A DNA stretch of 64,000 nucleotides. It comes from Paenibacillus sp. HB172176. Its GTDB lineage: Bacteria; Bacillota; Bacilli; Paenibacillales; Paenibacillaceae. The stretch is from the NCBI RefSeq assembly GCF_011947265.1, contig NZ_JAATHD010000026.1, positions 22,172 to 86,171 of the forward strand, in the 5' to 3' direction. The notes beneath the pieces are model-generated. The model saw only the letters and a list, made by a program, of their open reading frames with translations. It was not told the DNA's origin and ran no database searches. Every line of letters starts with the position of its first letter. Position 1 is the stretch's first letter. Shown piece after piece: positions 9,094 to 18,178 of the stretch. The position numbers and the translations under genes are program-made.

Positions 9094-10029
9094 CTAGGTT
9101 CCAAACAATCTCATCATAAGGATGCCGGCCACGGATAATAGAATGCCCGTTAATTCCGTCCGTGAGAAGCGCTCCTTCACGACAAATCTCGTGTATAGCA
9201 GAACAATCGGTACGTTAAGGGCGACTACAGCGGAGACAAGTCCCGCTTTCCCCAAGTCGAATGCGGTCAAGATGAGCAGCATGCCCACCGCGTTGGTCGT
9301 TCCGACAGCCATGCCAATCAAGAAGGTTCTTCTTACGCTCCAGGGGATCGGCGCTGGAGGCGCTGCAGAGGGGATAGCTGCTTCTGCTTCAGAGGCTGCG
9401 GCTGTCTCCGATAATGCAGAAGCGCCTCGAAGGGCTCTCGAGCGTTTCATGTCGCTCAGCCACCACAAGCCGAAACAGATCGTTCCCGCAGCGAACATGA
9501 AGAACATCGTCGGGAACAGCTCCGCCTCCAGCACCGTGGACCACTTGCCCGACAGGTCGTTGCAGGCGAAGAAGAGCATCGCGAGCAGCCCCCACTGCGC
9601 TCCCTGCAAATTGTTCAAGGCTATCTCATTGGAATATCTCACGAGCAGCACGCCGCCTACGATGATCAGGAAGGCTATTATTTGCGTGCTGTGCAGCCTC
9701 TCGTTCCAGAATAAGAATGCCGCGAATACGACAAGCACGGACGGAAGCGCTGTCAGGATGGCGACAAGCGAAGCTTTGCCGACGGCAAAGCCCTTGAACA
9801 TGCTCGCATTAGCCGCGAAGGAGAACAGTCCCATTTGAATGCCCACCAGACAGGAAAGCGACCAAGGCGAGCCGAAGACGACGGCCATCATTAGATTGAC
9901 GACGGCTCCGGTTGCGAATACGCCGCATAACAATAAATTGCGATTAAGCAGCCTTTGGCTTGTCCAGTGATACAAGATGCCTCTGAAGCCAAAGCTTAAC
10001 GCTGCCAATAACGCATAGGTTAACCACAT
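9094..10029 (-). CDS. EamA/DMT family transporter
   Basis: This 311-residue permease of the drug/metabolite transporter superfamily consists of two EamA repeats of about five helices each. The N-terminal repeat starts MWLTYALLAALSFGFRGI and contains ILTALPSVLVVFAAFLFWNE. The second repeat ends ERFSRTELTGILLSVAGILM, matching the VKERFS...GI(L)L motif seen at repeat ends. A hydrophilic Ala/Glu-rich loop (about 203-225) joins the halves and is longer than usual. The gene starts 6 bp after the stop of the AraC regulator on the same strand, so the two are probably cotranscribed and the regulator may control this exporter. Confidence 0.85.
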   Translation of the reverse strand: MWLTYALLAALSFGFRGILYHWTSQRLLNRNLLLCGVFATGAVVNLMMAVVFGSPWSLSCLVGIQMGLFSFAANASMFKGFAVGKASLVAILTALPSVLVVFAAFLFWNERLHSTQIIAFLIIVGGVLLVRYSNEIALNNLQGAQWGLLAMLFFACNDLSGKWSTVLEAELFPTMFFMFAAGTICFGLWWLSDMKRSRALRGASALSETAAASEAEAAIPSAAPPAPIPWSVRRTFLIGMAVGTTNAVGMLLILTAFDLGKAGLVSAVVALNVPIVLLYTRFVVKERFSRTELTGILLSVAGILMMRLFGT

Positions 10030-10035
10030 ACTCTG

Positions 10036-10884
10036 CTACTTCCTCTCTCTGTTGCTGTGAAGCAATCGGTATTGCGATGGCGACAGCCTCTCCGATTGCC
10101 GGAATACGCGAATGAAATAACTGGTCTGGGAGAAGCCGCAGCGAGTCCCGATTTCCTTAATCGTCAAGGAGGTCGTAACCAACAGTAGTCTCGCTTCGAC
10201 GATGCGGCACTGCGTTAGAAACTGGTTAGGCGTAATTCCGATCGTTTCGCGGAAGCTTCGCAGAAAATGATAGGGACTATAGCCCGTTAAGGCAGCCATT
10301 TTCTCCAAATCCCAAGATTCGCTGCACGCCTTGCGGATTCGATCCGCCGCCGTACGCATCGCATTTCGCTTCTGAAGCTGCGACTGCGACTCCAATCTTT
10401 CGGTATGCAGCGCAAGCTGCGCGAGCAGCTCATAGACGGCTGCGGAAAGCTTCGGCTCGCTGTTTAATTCGAAGGGAGCGCAGAGCGCGTGCATGCCCTC
10501 CAGCAGCTCGATAAAACGCTCGCTGTTTGTGAAGCTGAACAGAATCCCGCCATAGAGCCCCGCCTCCCGAAGCAGCTCCAATGGAAAGGAGGCCGTGAAA
10601 TGGAGCCAGCGCACATCCCATGGCTGCTCCGCGCACGATTCATAATGCTGGTACGCATTTCCCGCGAACAAGAAGCCTTCTCCCGCGCGAAGCATGATCC
10701 GCTCGCCCGAACGATCAATCACATAGCCGCGGCCCCGGAAGATCAGATGCAAATTATATTCCTTCAAACTGCCTTCTTCCCTTCGCTCGGCATGCTCCGG
10801 GAACGATACGTATCTTCCGAACATGTCCGGATAGCACATATACCCAGGATACGAGGGCCTCGGTACAATGTAATGCTGCTTCAT
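10036..10884 (-). CDS. AraC family transcriptional regulator
   Basis: This 282-residue regulator has an N-terminal cupin-type ligand domain, with LIFRGRGYVIDRSGERIMLR and a RAGEGFLFAGNAYQHYES metal-pocket-like strand, and a C-terminal double HTH (about 175-275). HTH signatures are AALTGYSPYHFLRSFRETIG and GFSQTSYFIRVFRQ. ATG 10884 follows GGGGGGAG with 5-nt spacing; GTG 10890 is an alternative. It lies between an EamA transporter (same strand) and a divergent GH42 beta-galactosidase, so it is the natural candidate to activate beta-galactoside use. Confidence 0.88.
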   Translation of the reverse strand: MKQHYIVPRPSYPGYMCYPDMFGRYVSFPEHAERREEGSLKEYNLHLIFRGRGYVIDRSGERIMLRAGEGFLFAGNAYQHYESCAEQPWDVRWLHFTASFPLELLREAGLYGGILFSFTNSERFIELLEGMHALCAPFELNSEPKLSAAVYELLAQLALHTERLESQSQLQKRNAMRTAADRIRKACSESWDLEKMAALTGYSPYHFLRSFRETIGITPNQFLTQCRIVEARLLLVTTSLTIKEIGTRCGFSQTSYFIRVFRQSERLSPSQYRLLHSNRERK

Positions 10885-11033
10885 GAACACTCCCCCCGAT
10901 CATAACGCATTTCCGGCCATTCTGTCTCGGCACGTCCATCTAATAGCAATATTGTACTATGCATAGCAGGAAGTTGTCATTTACTCTTCAATCTGAAAGG
11001 TCTAAAATTTCAATTAGAACGCGAATTTAGCAA

Positions 11034-11068
11034 TATAATCGCATAATCAATAAGGAGGACGTCAACCT
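11034..11068 (+). promoter_or_regulatory. Putative -10 element and ribosome binding site of the GH42 gene
   Basis: A perfect TATAAT lies at 11034-11039 with no convincing -35 hexamer at 16-18 bp, which fits an activator-dependent promoter such as one controlled by the divergent AraC protein. A strong AAGGAGG follows, about 10 nt before ATG 11069. Confidence 0.45.
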
Positions 11069-13141
11069 ATGCAGGTTAAAAAAGCATTGGATCACATGAG
11101 CGTCGGCGTTTGCTACTATCCGGAGCAGTGGCCTGTGGAGCTGTGGGAGGATGATTTCCGACGAATGCGCGAGCTAGGCATAACGAACGTGCGAGTTGCG
11201 GAGTTTGCTTGGTCGATCTTCGAGCCGGAGGAAGGCGTATACAGCTTCGAGCTGTTCGATCATGCGCTGGAGCTTGCGCATAAGCACGGCATTCAGGTTA
11301 TTCTGGGCACGCCGACAGCAACGCCTCCCGCATGGTTGACCACCCGTTATCCCGAGGTGCTGAACGCTACCTTCGAAGGCGTTGCTATCCAGCACGGACT
11401 GAGACGCCATTATAATTACAGCTCTCCGAAGTATCGCGAGCTCAGCGCGAGCATTACAAGGAAGATGGCCGAGCATTACAAGGATCATCCTGCTGTTGTG
11501 GGCTGGCAGATTGACAACGAGTTCAACTGCGAGACCAAGGAGTTCTATGCTCCGGCGGATCATATTGCCTTCAGAGGCTGGCTGAAGGCCAAATACGGGA
11601 CGCTCCATGCCTTGAACAAGGCATGGGGCACCGTCTTCTGGAGTCAAACCTATACAGACTGGGATCAGGTGCATCTGCCTCGCATGACGACGGGAGGCCG
11701 TCAGCCAAATCCCCATCTGGCGCTGGACGAGAAACGATTCATATCCGACAACGTCATTTCGTACGCCCGTATTCAAGCGGACATTATTCGCGAGACGGCT
11801 CCGAGACACTGGGTCACAACGAACGGCTTGTTCGGTGGTCTCGACAACCATCGGATGACCGGAGAGCTGCTGGATTTCTTCAGCTACGACTCGTATCCGC
11901 AGTTCTCCACGCTGAACCATAATCCCGACGAGAAGGACAGGCTTGCGGATCGCGGCTGGAGTCAGACCTTAAGCGTCGTGCGTTCCATCTCGCCCCGGTT
12001 CTGTGTCATGGAGCAGCAGGCCGGGCCCGGAGGCTGGGTCAATCGCATGGATATGCCTTCGCCCAAGCCGGGTCAGATGCGGCTGTGGACGTATCAATCC
12101 ATTGCACATGGCGCTAATATGGTCGTCTATTTCCGTTGGAGAACGGCAACCTTCGGCCAGGAGATGTACTGGCACGGCCTTAACGACTATCACAACCGGG
12201 AGAACCGCCGCGTTCGCGAAGCGCGATGGATCGGCAAAGAGATTGCGGCCATCAGCGAGCGCGCGGCCAACACGACTTATGCGGCCGATATCGCGATACT
12301 TCGCGACTATGACAATGAATGGGACGGCGAATACGATGTGTGGCATGGCCCTTTCGCCTGGACCAGCGGCACGGCCTGGTTCAAAGCCCTGCAATATCGG
12401 CATGTTCCTTGCGATATCCGTTATATCAATGAGCAAACAACTCTCGCGGAATTGCAAACCTACAAAACGCTTGTTTATCCGCATCCGACCATTATGACGG
12501 ACAAAACGGCGGCTTTGCTGGAGCAATATGCGCGCGAAGGAGGCATTCTTATCTTCGGCTGCCGAACCGGCTACAAGGACGAGAAGGGCCATTGCTATAT
12601 GCGCCCGTTTCCGGGAGCGGCCGCCGGCATGTGCGGGATTTCTGTCGAAGAATTCACTATGGTGAAGGGCTCGCGGGAGCCGGTGTCGATGCATTGGCAG
12701 GAAACGGGTGAATTGGCGGAGGCAGTCACGGGAGCGGATGACTTCAATGATATCCTGCATCCGGAAAGCGATTCCGTCGAGGTGGTTGCCGCCTATAACA
12801 GCGATTATTATGCCGGCAAGCCTGCCGTAACGAGAAATCGTATCGGCAAAGGCGAGGTATGGTACTACGGAGCCGTATTCAACCGCTCCGCTGCCGAACA
12901 GATTATAGACCGCCTGGGCATCGCGTCGCCCGTCCGGGATTGGCTGACGCTGCCCCAAGGCGTAGAGCTGGCTGTCCGCGAAGACGCAAACGGACCGCTC
13001 TACTTCTTGCTCAACTACGGAGAAGAAGCGGCGGTCGCGCGAATCTCGAAGCCTATGAGGAATCTTCTGACAGATCGACAGCTTCAAGGCGAGTTCGAGA
13101 TGGAAGGCTTTGGCGTGGTGATTTTGACCGAAGCGCTCTGA
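11069..13141 (+). CDS. GH42 beta-galactosidase
   Basis: This 690-residue cytoplasmic glycoside hydrolase of family 42 releases galactose from beta-galactosides such as plant galactan fragments. The (beta/alpha)8 domain (about 10-390) begins GVCYYPEQWPVELWEDDFRR, a family signature. The acid/base is Glu151 in WQIDNEFN and the nucleophile is Glu315 in VMEQQAGPGGW, both in the positions expected for GH42. A central trimerisation domain (about 400-610) and a small C-terminal beta domain follow. No signal peptide is present. The ATG is well supported by AAGGAGG. The divergent AraC gene probably controls it. Together with the GH43_24-like enzyme and DgoD further right it outlines a galactan-galactose theme. 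Confidence 0.95.
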   Translation: MQVKKALDHMSVGVCYYPEQWPVELWEDDFRRMRELGITNVRVAEFAWSIFEPEEGVYSFELFDHALELAHKHGIQVILGTPTATPPAWLTTRYPEVLNATFEGVAIQHGLRRHYNYSSPKYRELSASITRKMAEHYKDHPAVVGWQIDNEFNCETKEFYAPADHIAFRGWLKAKYGTLHALNKAWGTVFWSQTYTDWDQVHLPRMTTGGRQPNPHLALDEKRFISDNVISYARIQADIIRETAPRHWVTTNGLFGGLDNHRMTGELLDFFSYDSYPQFSTLNHNPDEKDRLADRGWSQTLSVVRSISPRFCVMEQQAGPGGWVNRMDMPSPKPGQMRLWTYQSIAHGANMVVYFRWRTATFGQEMYWHGLNDYHNRENRRVREARWIGKEIAAISERAANTTYAADIAILRDYDNEWDGEYDVWHGPFAWTSGTAWFKALQYRHVPCDIRYINEQTTLAELQTYKTLVYPHPTIMTDKTAALLEQYAREGGILIFGCRTGYKDEKGHCYMRPFPGAAAGMCGISVEEFTMVKGSREPVSMHWQETGELAEAVTGADDFNDILHPESDSVEVVAAYNSDYYAGKPAVTRNRIGKGEVWYYGAVFNRSAAEQIIDRLGIASPVRDWLTLPQGVELAVREDANGPLYFLLNYGEEAAVARISKPMRNLLTDRQLQGEFEMEGFGVVILTEAL

Positions 13142-13160
13142 GTTTGATCGTCAGAGTCCC

Positions 13161-14150
13161 TTACGTCAACTCAAGCGACTTATAATTCTGCAGCAGTTTG
13201 TCCATCACGAGACTTGTTCGAGCTGCGCTCTCCCCGTTGCTCGGGCAGGTCTCTTTGCCGTTCAAATCATTCACGATCGTCTGGATCAGATGCTGCTGAA
13301 TATGCTGCGGCTTCTCCACCCGGAAAGGCGTGACGCCCTCGGCGTTAACCAGCTCGAAGCTTTCGTTGCCGAAGGTGGAGAAGCGAATCGCGCCCTTGCT
13401 GCCGACAATTTCATTGCTGTCGACATTCTCATGCGCGCTGAAGCACCACACGCCCGTGCCTTGCACGCCGGATTCGAATACCAAGCTTCCCGTCACAATA
13501 TCCTCCACCTCGTACAAAGCCGCTTGATTGCCCGCGTGCCCGCTTACGGATCGGATCGGCCCGAGCAGGAAATCCATAATATCCAGAGTGTGGCTGGCCA
13601 GATCGACAAACAGGCCGCCCCCCGCCACCGACGCGTCAAGACGCCAAGGCAAGCTTCCTGTTGGATCCGGTTTGCGGGCTTTCTGGTATTGCTTCAGCGT
13701 CACGAACCGCACCTCGCCAATCGCGCCGCTGTCGATCAGCTCCTTGATCTTCAGGAAATAAGGCAGCGCTCTGCGGTAGAAGGCGACATAGAGCGGCACC
13801 TCCGCTTCCTTGCAAGCAGCAATCATAGCGAGACACTCCTCGCTGTTCATCGCCATCGGCTTCTCGACATAGACCGGTTTGCCGGCCGCGGCGCACTTAA
13901 GCGCATACGGCATATGAGTCGAAGGCGGCGTCGCAATATAGATCGCGTCCACATCCTCATCATGAATCAGTTTGTCTGCGTCGTCATACCATTTCGGCAC
14001 GTTATGCCGCCGCGCATAATCCGCCGCGAGCTCTCCATTGCGCCGCATGACGGCGACCAGCTCGGAATGCTCCGCCTTCTGAAACCCCGGTCCGCTCTTC
14101 ACCTCGGTCACATCGCCGCAGCCGATGATTCCCCATCTAATCGTTTTCAT
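13161..14150 (-). CDS. Gfo/Idh/MocA family oxidoreductase
   Basis: This is a 329-residue NAD(P)-dependent sugar or cyclitol dehydrogenase. The Rossmann domain opens with TIRWGIIGCGDVTEVKSGPG, carrying the GxGxxT/S nucleotide motif, and includes EKPMAMNSEE, the family's conserved EKP with the catalytic lysine. The C-terminal alpha/beta domain contains GGGLFVDLASHTLDIMDFLL, with the H-x-x-D pair. ATG 14150 follows GGGAGGG with 8-nt spacing; a longer reading frame exists upstream but has no ribosome site. The gene converges with the GH42 gene, 19 bp apart. The substrate is unknown; sugar context suggests a hexose or its lactone. Confidence 0.88.
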   Translation of the reverse strand: MKTIRWGIIGCGDVTEVKSGPGFQKAEHSELVAVMRRNGELAADYARRHNVPKWYDDADKLIHDEDVDAIYIATPPSTHMPYALKCAAAGKPVYVEKPMAMNSEECLAMIAACKEAEVPLYVAFYRRALPYFLKIKELIDSGAIGEVRFVTLKQYQKARKPDPTGSLPWRLDASVAGGGLFVDLASHTLDIMDFLLGPIRSVSGHAGNQAALYEVEDIVTGSLVFESGVQGTGVWCFSAHENVDSNEIVGSKGAIRFSTFGNESFELVNAEGVTPFRVEKPQHIQQHLIQTIVNDLNGKETCPSNGESAARTSLVMDKLLQNYKSLELT

Positions 14151-14262
14151 TCCATTATCCCTCCCATGCGTTATCCCTTGCACAAACGTAAACGATGCTT
14201 CTATTTCTATTCCTAAAATTCTATTCCTAAAAATGGTTCGCCGCAAGTCTGCTTCATCCCTG

Positions 14263-15285
14263 CTACAGCTTCATATCCGCATGCTGCAAATCGGATTTTT
14301 CCACTTGAATCGTCGTATGCTCGATGCGGAACACCTCTTCGATGCGCTTGACCGCTTCCTGCAGCACGGTCTGGCTGTCTGCCGCATCGTCGATAAGCAG
14401 ATGGCAGGACAAGGAATCCAGACCGGAGGTAATGGTCCAGATATGCAGATCGTGAATATCTCTAACGCCATCTATGCTGAGCAGCACGCGTCGAACCTCG
14501 GCCTCGTCGACAGTCGCCGGCGTTCCTTCCATCAGAATATGAACCGTAGCGGTAATAATGCCCCACGCGCTCCTCAGAATTAACAGCGCAACCACAATGC
14601 TGATGATCGGATCGACAATGTACCAGGAGAAGAGGAGCATCAGAAGTCCAGCAACAATTGCTCCGATTGATCCCAAAGCATCGCTCAGCACATGCAGATA
14701 CGCGCTTCGTACGTTGAGGTTGCCCTCCACATCCCCCTTCCGCATCAAAAACCATGCGCTCGCCAGATTGGCCAACAAGCCGATTGCAGCGATCAGCATC
14801 ATTGAACCGCTCGACACGGTTGGAGGCTCGCTGAATCTGCCGATTGCTTCGGCCACGATGAAGCCGGATATGACGAACAAGGCAATGCCGTTCAATAACG
14901 CCGCCAAAATTTCGAATCGATAATAGCCGTAGGTCTTGTTCGGCGAAGGAGGTCTGGCGGCGAACCACATCGCCGCCAAGCTTAACGCGAGTGCGGCCGT
15001 ATCGCTCAGCATATGGCCGGAATCGGACAACAGGGCAAGCGAGTTGGTAACAAGGCCGCCGACAAACTCCAGCAGCATAATGACTGTCGTGATCAACAAC
15101 GCGATAAACATACCCGATTTGTTGCTTGAAGCATGGGTGTGCGCATGGCCAAGATGATCATGCCCATGGCTGTGACCTCGGCCGTGGGCATGATAGTGGC
15201 CGCGGTCATGATTTTCACCGCCGTGGCCGCCTTGATCATGATTGTGATGATGGCCGTCTTCATGGCTATTGTTATAGATCTTCAA
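14263..15285 (-). CDS. Cation diffusion facilitator (Zn/Cd/Co exporter, CzcD/ZitB-like)
   Basis: This 340-residue proton-coupled metal exporter of the CDF family starts with a long histidine-rich region (about 10-57, many HxH repeats) that should bind or buffer Zn2+. Six transmembrane helices follow; metal-site motifs are SDSGHMLSD in TM2 and HVLSDALGS in TM5, both HxxxD as in zinc-transporting members. The C-terminal cytosolic ferredoxin-like domain (about 255-340) contains VRDIHDLHIWTITSGLDSLS. TTG 15285 is chosen because GGAGGG lies 8 nt upstream. An ArsR-type inverted repeat at 15353-15376 lies in its promoter, and a matching metal sensor gene is at 18179. Confidence 0.92.
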   Translation of the reverse strand: MKIYNNSHEDGHHHNHDQGGHGGENHDRGHYHAHGRGHSHGHDHLGHAHTHASSNKSGMFIALLITTVIMLLEFVGGLVTNSLALLSDSGHMLSDTAALALSLAAMWFAARPPSPNKTYGYYRFEILAALLNGIALFVISGFIVAEAIGRFSEPPTVSSGSMMLIAAIGLLANLASAWFLMRKGDVEGNLNVRSAYLHVLSDALGSIGAIVAGLLMLLFSWYIVDPIISIVVALLILRSAWGIITATVHILMEGTPATVDEAEVRRVLLSIDGVRDIHDLHIWTITSGLDSLSCHLLIDDAADSQTVLQEAVKRIEEVFRIEHTTIQVEKSDLQHADMKL

Positions 15286-15352
15286 GATATTCGCCCTCCT
15301 GTATGCGCAGATTGAAATTCGGTGTTCACATGCTTATTCATTACCATCTCAT

Positions 15353-15376
15353 ATATATGAATATATGCTCATATGT
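15353..15376. promoter_or_regulatory. ArsR/SmtB-type operator upstream of the CDF exporter
   Basis: An imperfect inverted repeat with arms ATATGA and TCATAT around a short AT-rich centre occupies this position, about 70-90 bp upstream of the TTG start. It resembles the ATATGAAC-type 12-2-12 operators of the SmtB/CadC/CzrA sensors. The direct candidate repressor is the SmtB-like protein encoded at 18179-18550. Confidence 0.55.
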
Positions 15377-15422
15377 AATTAATAACATTTTAACACATAT
15401 CAACTCCATCTGCGAATGGAAG

Positions 15423-16541
15423 TTATCTTGATTCGTTTCTCCACCAGGCTTCGCCAGGCTGCTCGTCGGCGTCCAGATAGACGCTCTCGCCGATTTGCGG
15501 CAAGATAATGTCCGCCCCAAGTCTTCCGGCTTCTCGCAGCGCTCTCTCCGCCGGATCATGCCAAGCGTGAAGCGCGAGCGTGAACGCGCCCCAGTGAATC
15601 GGAATCAGCCGTTTGCTGCGCACATCAAGACTCGCTTGAACCGTTTCTTCCGGCAGCATATGAATGTCCGCCCATTTCTCGTTATATTGCCCGCATTCCA
15701 CGAAGCTCAGGTCAAACGGGCCATAACGCTCGCCTATCTTTTTGAAATGCGGTCCATACCCGCTGTCGCCGCTGAAAAATAAGTTCCGCCGCGGCGATTG
15801 AATGACCCATGAGCACCATAACGTGCTGTCCCGATTGGATGGGCCCCTGCCGGAGAAATGTCTGGCGGGCGTCGAGACGATGGACAGCCCTTCCAGCTCG
15901 AGCTCCTCCCACCAGCCCATTTCCTTGATACGATGCTTCTCCACGCCCCAGCGAATCAGATGCGGTCCTACGCCTAACGGAACGATAAACTCTCCTACCC
16001 GACTACGCAGCTTTCTAATCGTTCCATAGTCGAGATGATCGTAATGATCATGCGAAAGCAGCATGACATCGACCCAAGGCAGATCATCCAGCTCCATAGG
16101 CAGCTTGCCGCTGTATCGATTGCCGCCGAACAACGGAAACGGCGACGGCGCTTTGCCGAACATCGGATCGATGAGCAGCGTCTTGCCGCTCAATTGAAGC
16201 AGCAAGGCGGAATGACCGAACCAGATGACCCGATCCTCCTTGCTCTGCGCCAAATTCTCGCGAGACAATCGCTTCATCGGCAGCGGACGGCCTGGCTTTC
16301 TCTCGGGATTTCCGCGAAGAAATTCCCGAAGCAGCGACAGCATCTCCTTCGCATTCATTCCCATGACAGAGGTGGGAAGCTCGTATTTGAATTTTTTTCC
16401 GTCATAATAGGACAGCGAGTTGTACGCTTGGCGGTTTTCAGCTGTTATTTTGCCGCCGAAGGCTGGATATAGCATTAGTACAAGGACAGTTGCAAGAACA
16501 AGCGCGGCAAGAATCGAAAGCAGAATAATGAAGAACATCAT
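15423..16541 (-). CDS. MBL-fold metallohydrolase with N-terminal membrane anchor
   Basis: This 372-residue protein has one N-terminal transmembrane helix (about 2-28) and a metallo-beta-lactamase fold related to the UlaG/NAPE-PLD-like group. Metal-binding signatures are LSHDHYDHLDYGTI (the HxHxDH motif) and FSGDSGYGPHFKKIG, plus HWGAFTLALHAW near the C terminus as the last His ligand. The segment EDRVIWFGHSALLLQLSGK matches the start of this lactonase-like fold. ATG 16541 lies 11 nt after GAGGGG; the upstream GTG touches that site and is unlikely. Some relatives act on N-acyl phospholipids, so a membrane-lipid or lactone substrate is possible but unproven. Confidence 0.82.
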   Translation of the reverse strand: MMFFIILLSILAALVLATVLVLMLYPAFGGKITAENRQAYNSLSYYDGKKFKYELPTSVMGMNAKEMLSLLREFLRGNPERKPGRPLPMKRLSRENLAQSKEDRVIWFGHSALLLQLSGKTLLIDPMFGKAPSPFPLFGGNRYSGKLPMELDDLPWVDVMLLSHDHYDHLDYGTIRKLRSRVGEFIVPLGVGPHLIRWGVEKHRIKEMGWWEELELEGLSIVSTPARHFSGRGPSNRDSTLWCSWVIQSPRRNLFFSGDSGYGPHFKKIGERYGPFDLSFVECGQYNEKWADIHMLPEETVQASLDVRSKRLIPIHWGAFTLALHAWHDPAERALREAGRLGADIILPQIGESVYLDADEQPGEAWWRNESR

Positions 16542-16690
16542 GAAAATCGTCACCCCTCTGTCTTAACTTTACCCTATTCGCGAGCTTGATTCCACATGGC
16601 CGAGCTCAATAGGCAAATGGAGCCCCCGATATGGCTACGATGGCGGATTTGGGTTATGATGATAGGAATAAACGAGGCAGGGATGATGGA

Positions 16691-17887
16691 ATGGATCAAC
16701 ATGTCACCAAGCAAACGATCAAAAAAACGGTATACCAGCATATCGCCCAGCGCGGCAATGTGTCGAAGGCGGATCTTCTCGCGAGCTATTCCCTCGCATC
16801 CAGCACGATGAATCGACTGCTGGAAGAATTGATCGGAAGCAAGCTGATCGAGGAATCCGGATTTGGTCCTTCCAATGGCGGAAGGAAGCCGATTCTGTAT
16901 CGCATTAATGATTCCTTCGGCTATATTTTCGGCATCGAAATCTCTCGCTTCTACTCCACGCTCGGCTTATTCGACATGAACATGAATCCCAAATCCTCCA
17001 TACGCTGGCGAATGGACGAGGATTTGACGCCCGAGCATTTCGTCAAGCGGGTGGATGCGCAGATCAAGCAGCTCTTGAACGATCATCAGCTCGACGAGAA
17101 GCAAATTATCGGCATCGGCATCGGCGCGGTCGGTCCGCTGAACCGGGAGGAAGGCATCATTCTGAATCCGCTGTACTTCCCGGCCAGGGGCTGGAACAAT
17201 GTGCCGATCTGCCGCATGATCGAGGAAGCAACAGGATTTCGCGCGATGCTGGACAACGGCGCGAATACCGCGCTTATTGGCGAGCACTGGGCGATGCGCG
17301 AGGAGCGAATTGAGCATATGATCTATGTCCATGCGGGGGTAAGCATGCGCTCCGCGATGATGTCCTACGGTCAAATCGTCTACGGAACCGTCGACATGGA
17401 AGGCTCGATCGCGCAGATGATTATTCAAGCGGATGGACCGAGATTGCAGGAGCATGGCAACTATGGGGCGCTTGAGGCGTTCGTCTCCGTGCAGGCAATC
17501 GAGAAGCAAGCAAGATCCGACGCGCGCATGGGGAATGACGCTCTCACTGCAGCGCTTAACGTCGCGCCGGATCAAATCAGCTACGATATGGTGCTGAGAG
17601 AGCTTTCTCTTGGCAGCGGCTACGCGCATGAGCTGTTTCAGCGATCGGCGCGCTATTTCGGAATCGGGCTCGCGAATCTCATTAATATGTTCCATCCGCA
17701 GACGATTATATTGGGCGGCACCTTGGTCAATTCGCATGAACGATTCTTCCAAACCGCGACTGAGACGGCGAAACGCAGCACCTATTATTTCCCCGAGTAT
17801 GTCCCCTTTTTCTCAAAGGGCATCTTGAAGGAGGACGCCGTTGCGACAGGGGCGGCGCTCATGGTGTGGAAGGCGATGGAGGTTTGA
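16691..17887 (+). CDS. ROK family transcriptional regulator
   Basis: This 398-residue protein of the NagC/XylR (ROK) type joins an N-terminal winged helix-turn-helix (about 5-70, with QRGNVSKADLLASYSLASST) to a sugar-kinase-like domain. The kinase fold shows IGIGIGAVGPLNREEGI and GFRAMLDNGANTALIGEHW, while the usual zinc-binding CxCGxxGC motif is absent and the DxGxT phosphate loop is poor, fitting a regulator rather than a glucokinase. ATG 16691 is chosen as the first Met before the HTH with an AGGG-type site upstream; earlier in-frame Met codons would add a poorly conserved ~20-residue lead. The target and effector are not evident; no sugar operon is immediately adjacent. Confidence 0.82.
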   Translation: MDQHVTKQTIKKTVYQHIAQRGNVSKADLLASYSLASSTMNRLLEELIGSKLIEESGFGPSNGGRKPILYRINDSFGYIFGIEISRFYSTLGLFDMNMNPKSSIRWRMDEDLTPEHFVKRVDAQIKQLLNDHQLDEKQIIGIGIGAVGPLNREEGIILNPLYFPARGWNNVPICRMIEEATGFRAMLDNGANTALIGEHWAMREERIEHMIYVHAGVSMRSAMMSYGQIVYGTVDMEGSIAQMIIQADGPRLQEHGNYGALEAFVSVQAIEKQARSDARMGNDALTAALNVAPDQISYDMVLRELSLGSGYAHELFQRSARYFGIGLANLINMFHPQTIILGGTLVNSHERFFQTATETAKRSTYYFPEYVPFFSKGILKEDAVATGAALMVWKAMEV

Positions 17888-17937
17888 GATCGAGCGAGCA
17901 AAAAACAACCAGATTAACCCGCTAAGACAAAAAAATT

Positions 17938-18038
17938 AATTCTGATTACGTCAAAAGCCCGCTCGGAGCTCGTGCAGGTGTAGAAAGTAATTCTGTATTG
18001 GGGAAATGCCCGTTCGGAGCGTATGCAAGTGTTCCCTC
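17938..18038. repeat. Imperfect 51-bp direct duplication
   Basis: The block GCCCGCTCGGAGC at 17957 recurs as GCCCGTTCGGAGC at 18008, and AATTCTG at 17938 recurs at 17989, both offset by exactly 51 bp. The copies have diverged outside these cores. The stretch 17888-18178 otherwise holds only a hairpin and no gene. The same 51-bp period appears in the arrays at 33.1 and 38.5 kb. Confidence 0.55.
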
Positions 18039-18068
18039 GAAATGTTAAAAATTCTTTAAGGCTCAAGG

Positions 18069-18114
18069 TGAAACGGCTACGCCGTCCTTTGGCGGCGAGG
18101 CGCGTTTCATTTTG
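18069..18114 (+). terminator. Hairpin downstream of ROK gene
   Basis: Arms TGAAACG (18069-18075) and CGTTTCA (18103-18109) enclose a GC-rich inner stem of GCCG/CGGC type and are followed by a short TTTT run. It is a plausible terminator for the ROK gene, although 180 nt past its stop. Confidence 0.45.
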
Positions 18115-18178
18115 AACACAGGAAGAGATTCATGAATCAAACGCCAACGCAGCGCCAACTCGAATGAACATGCCGCCT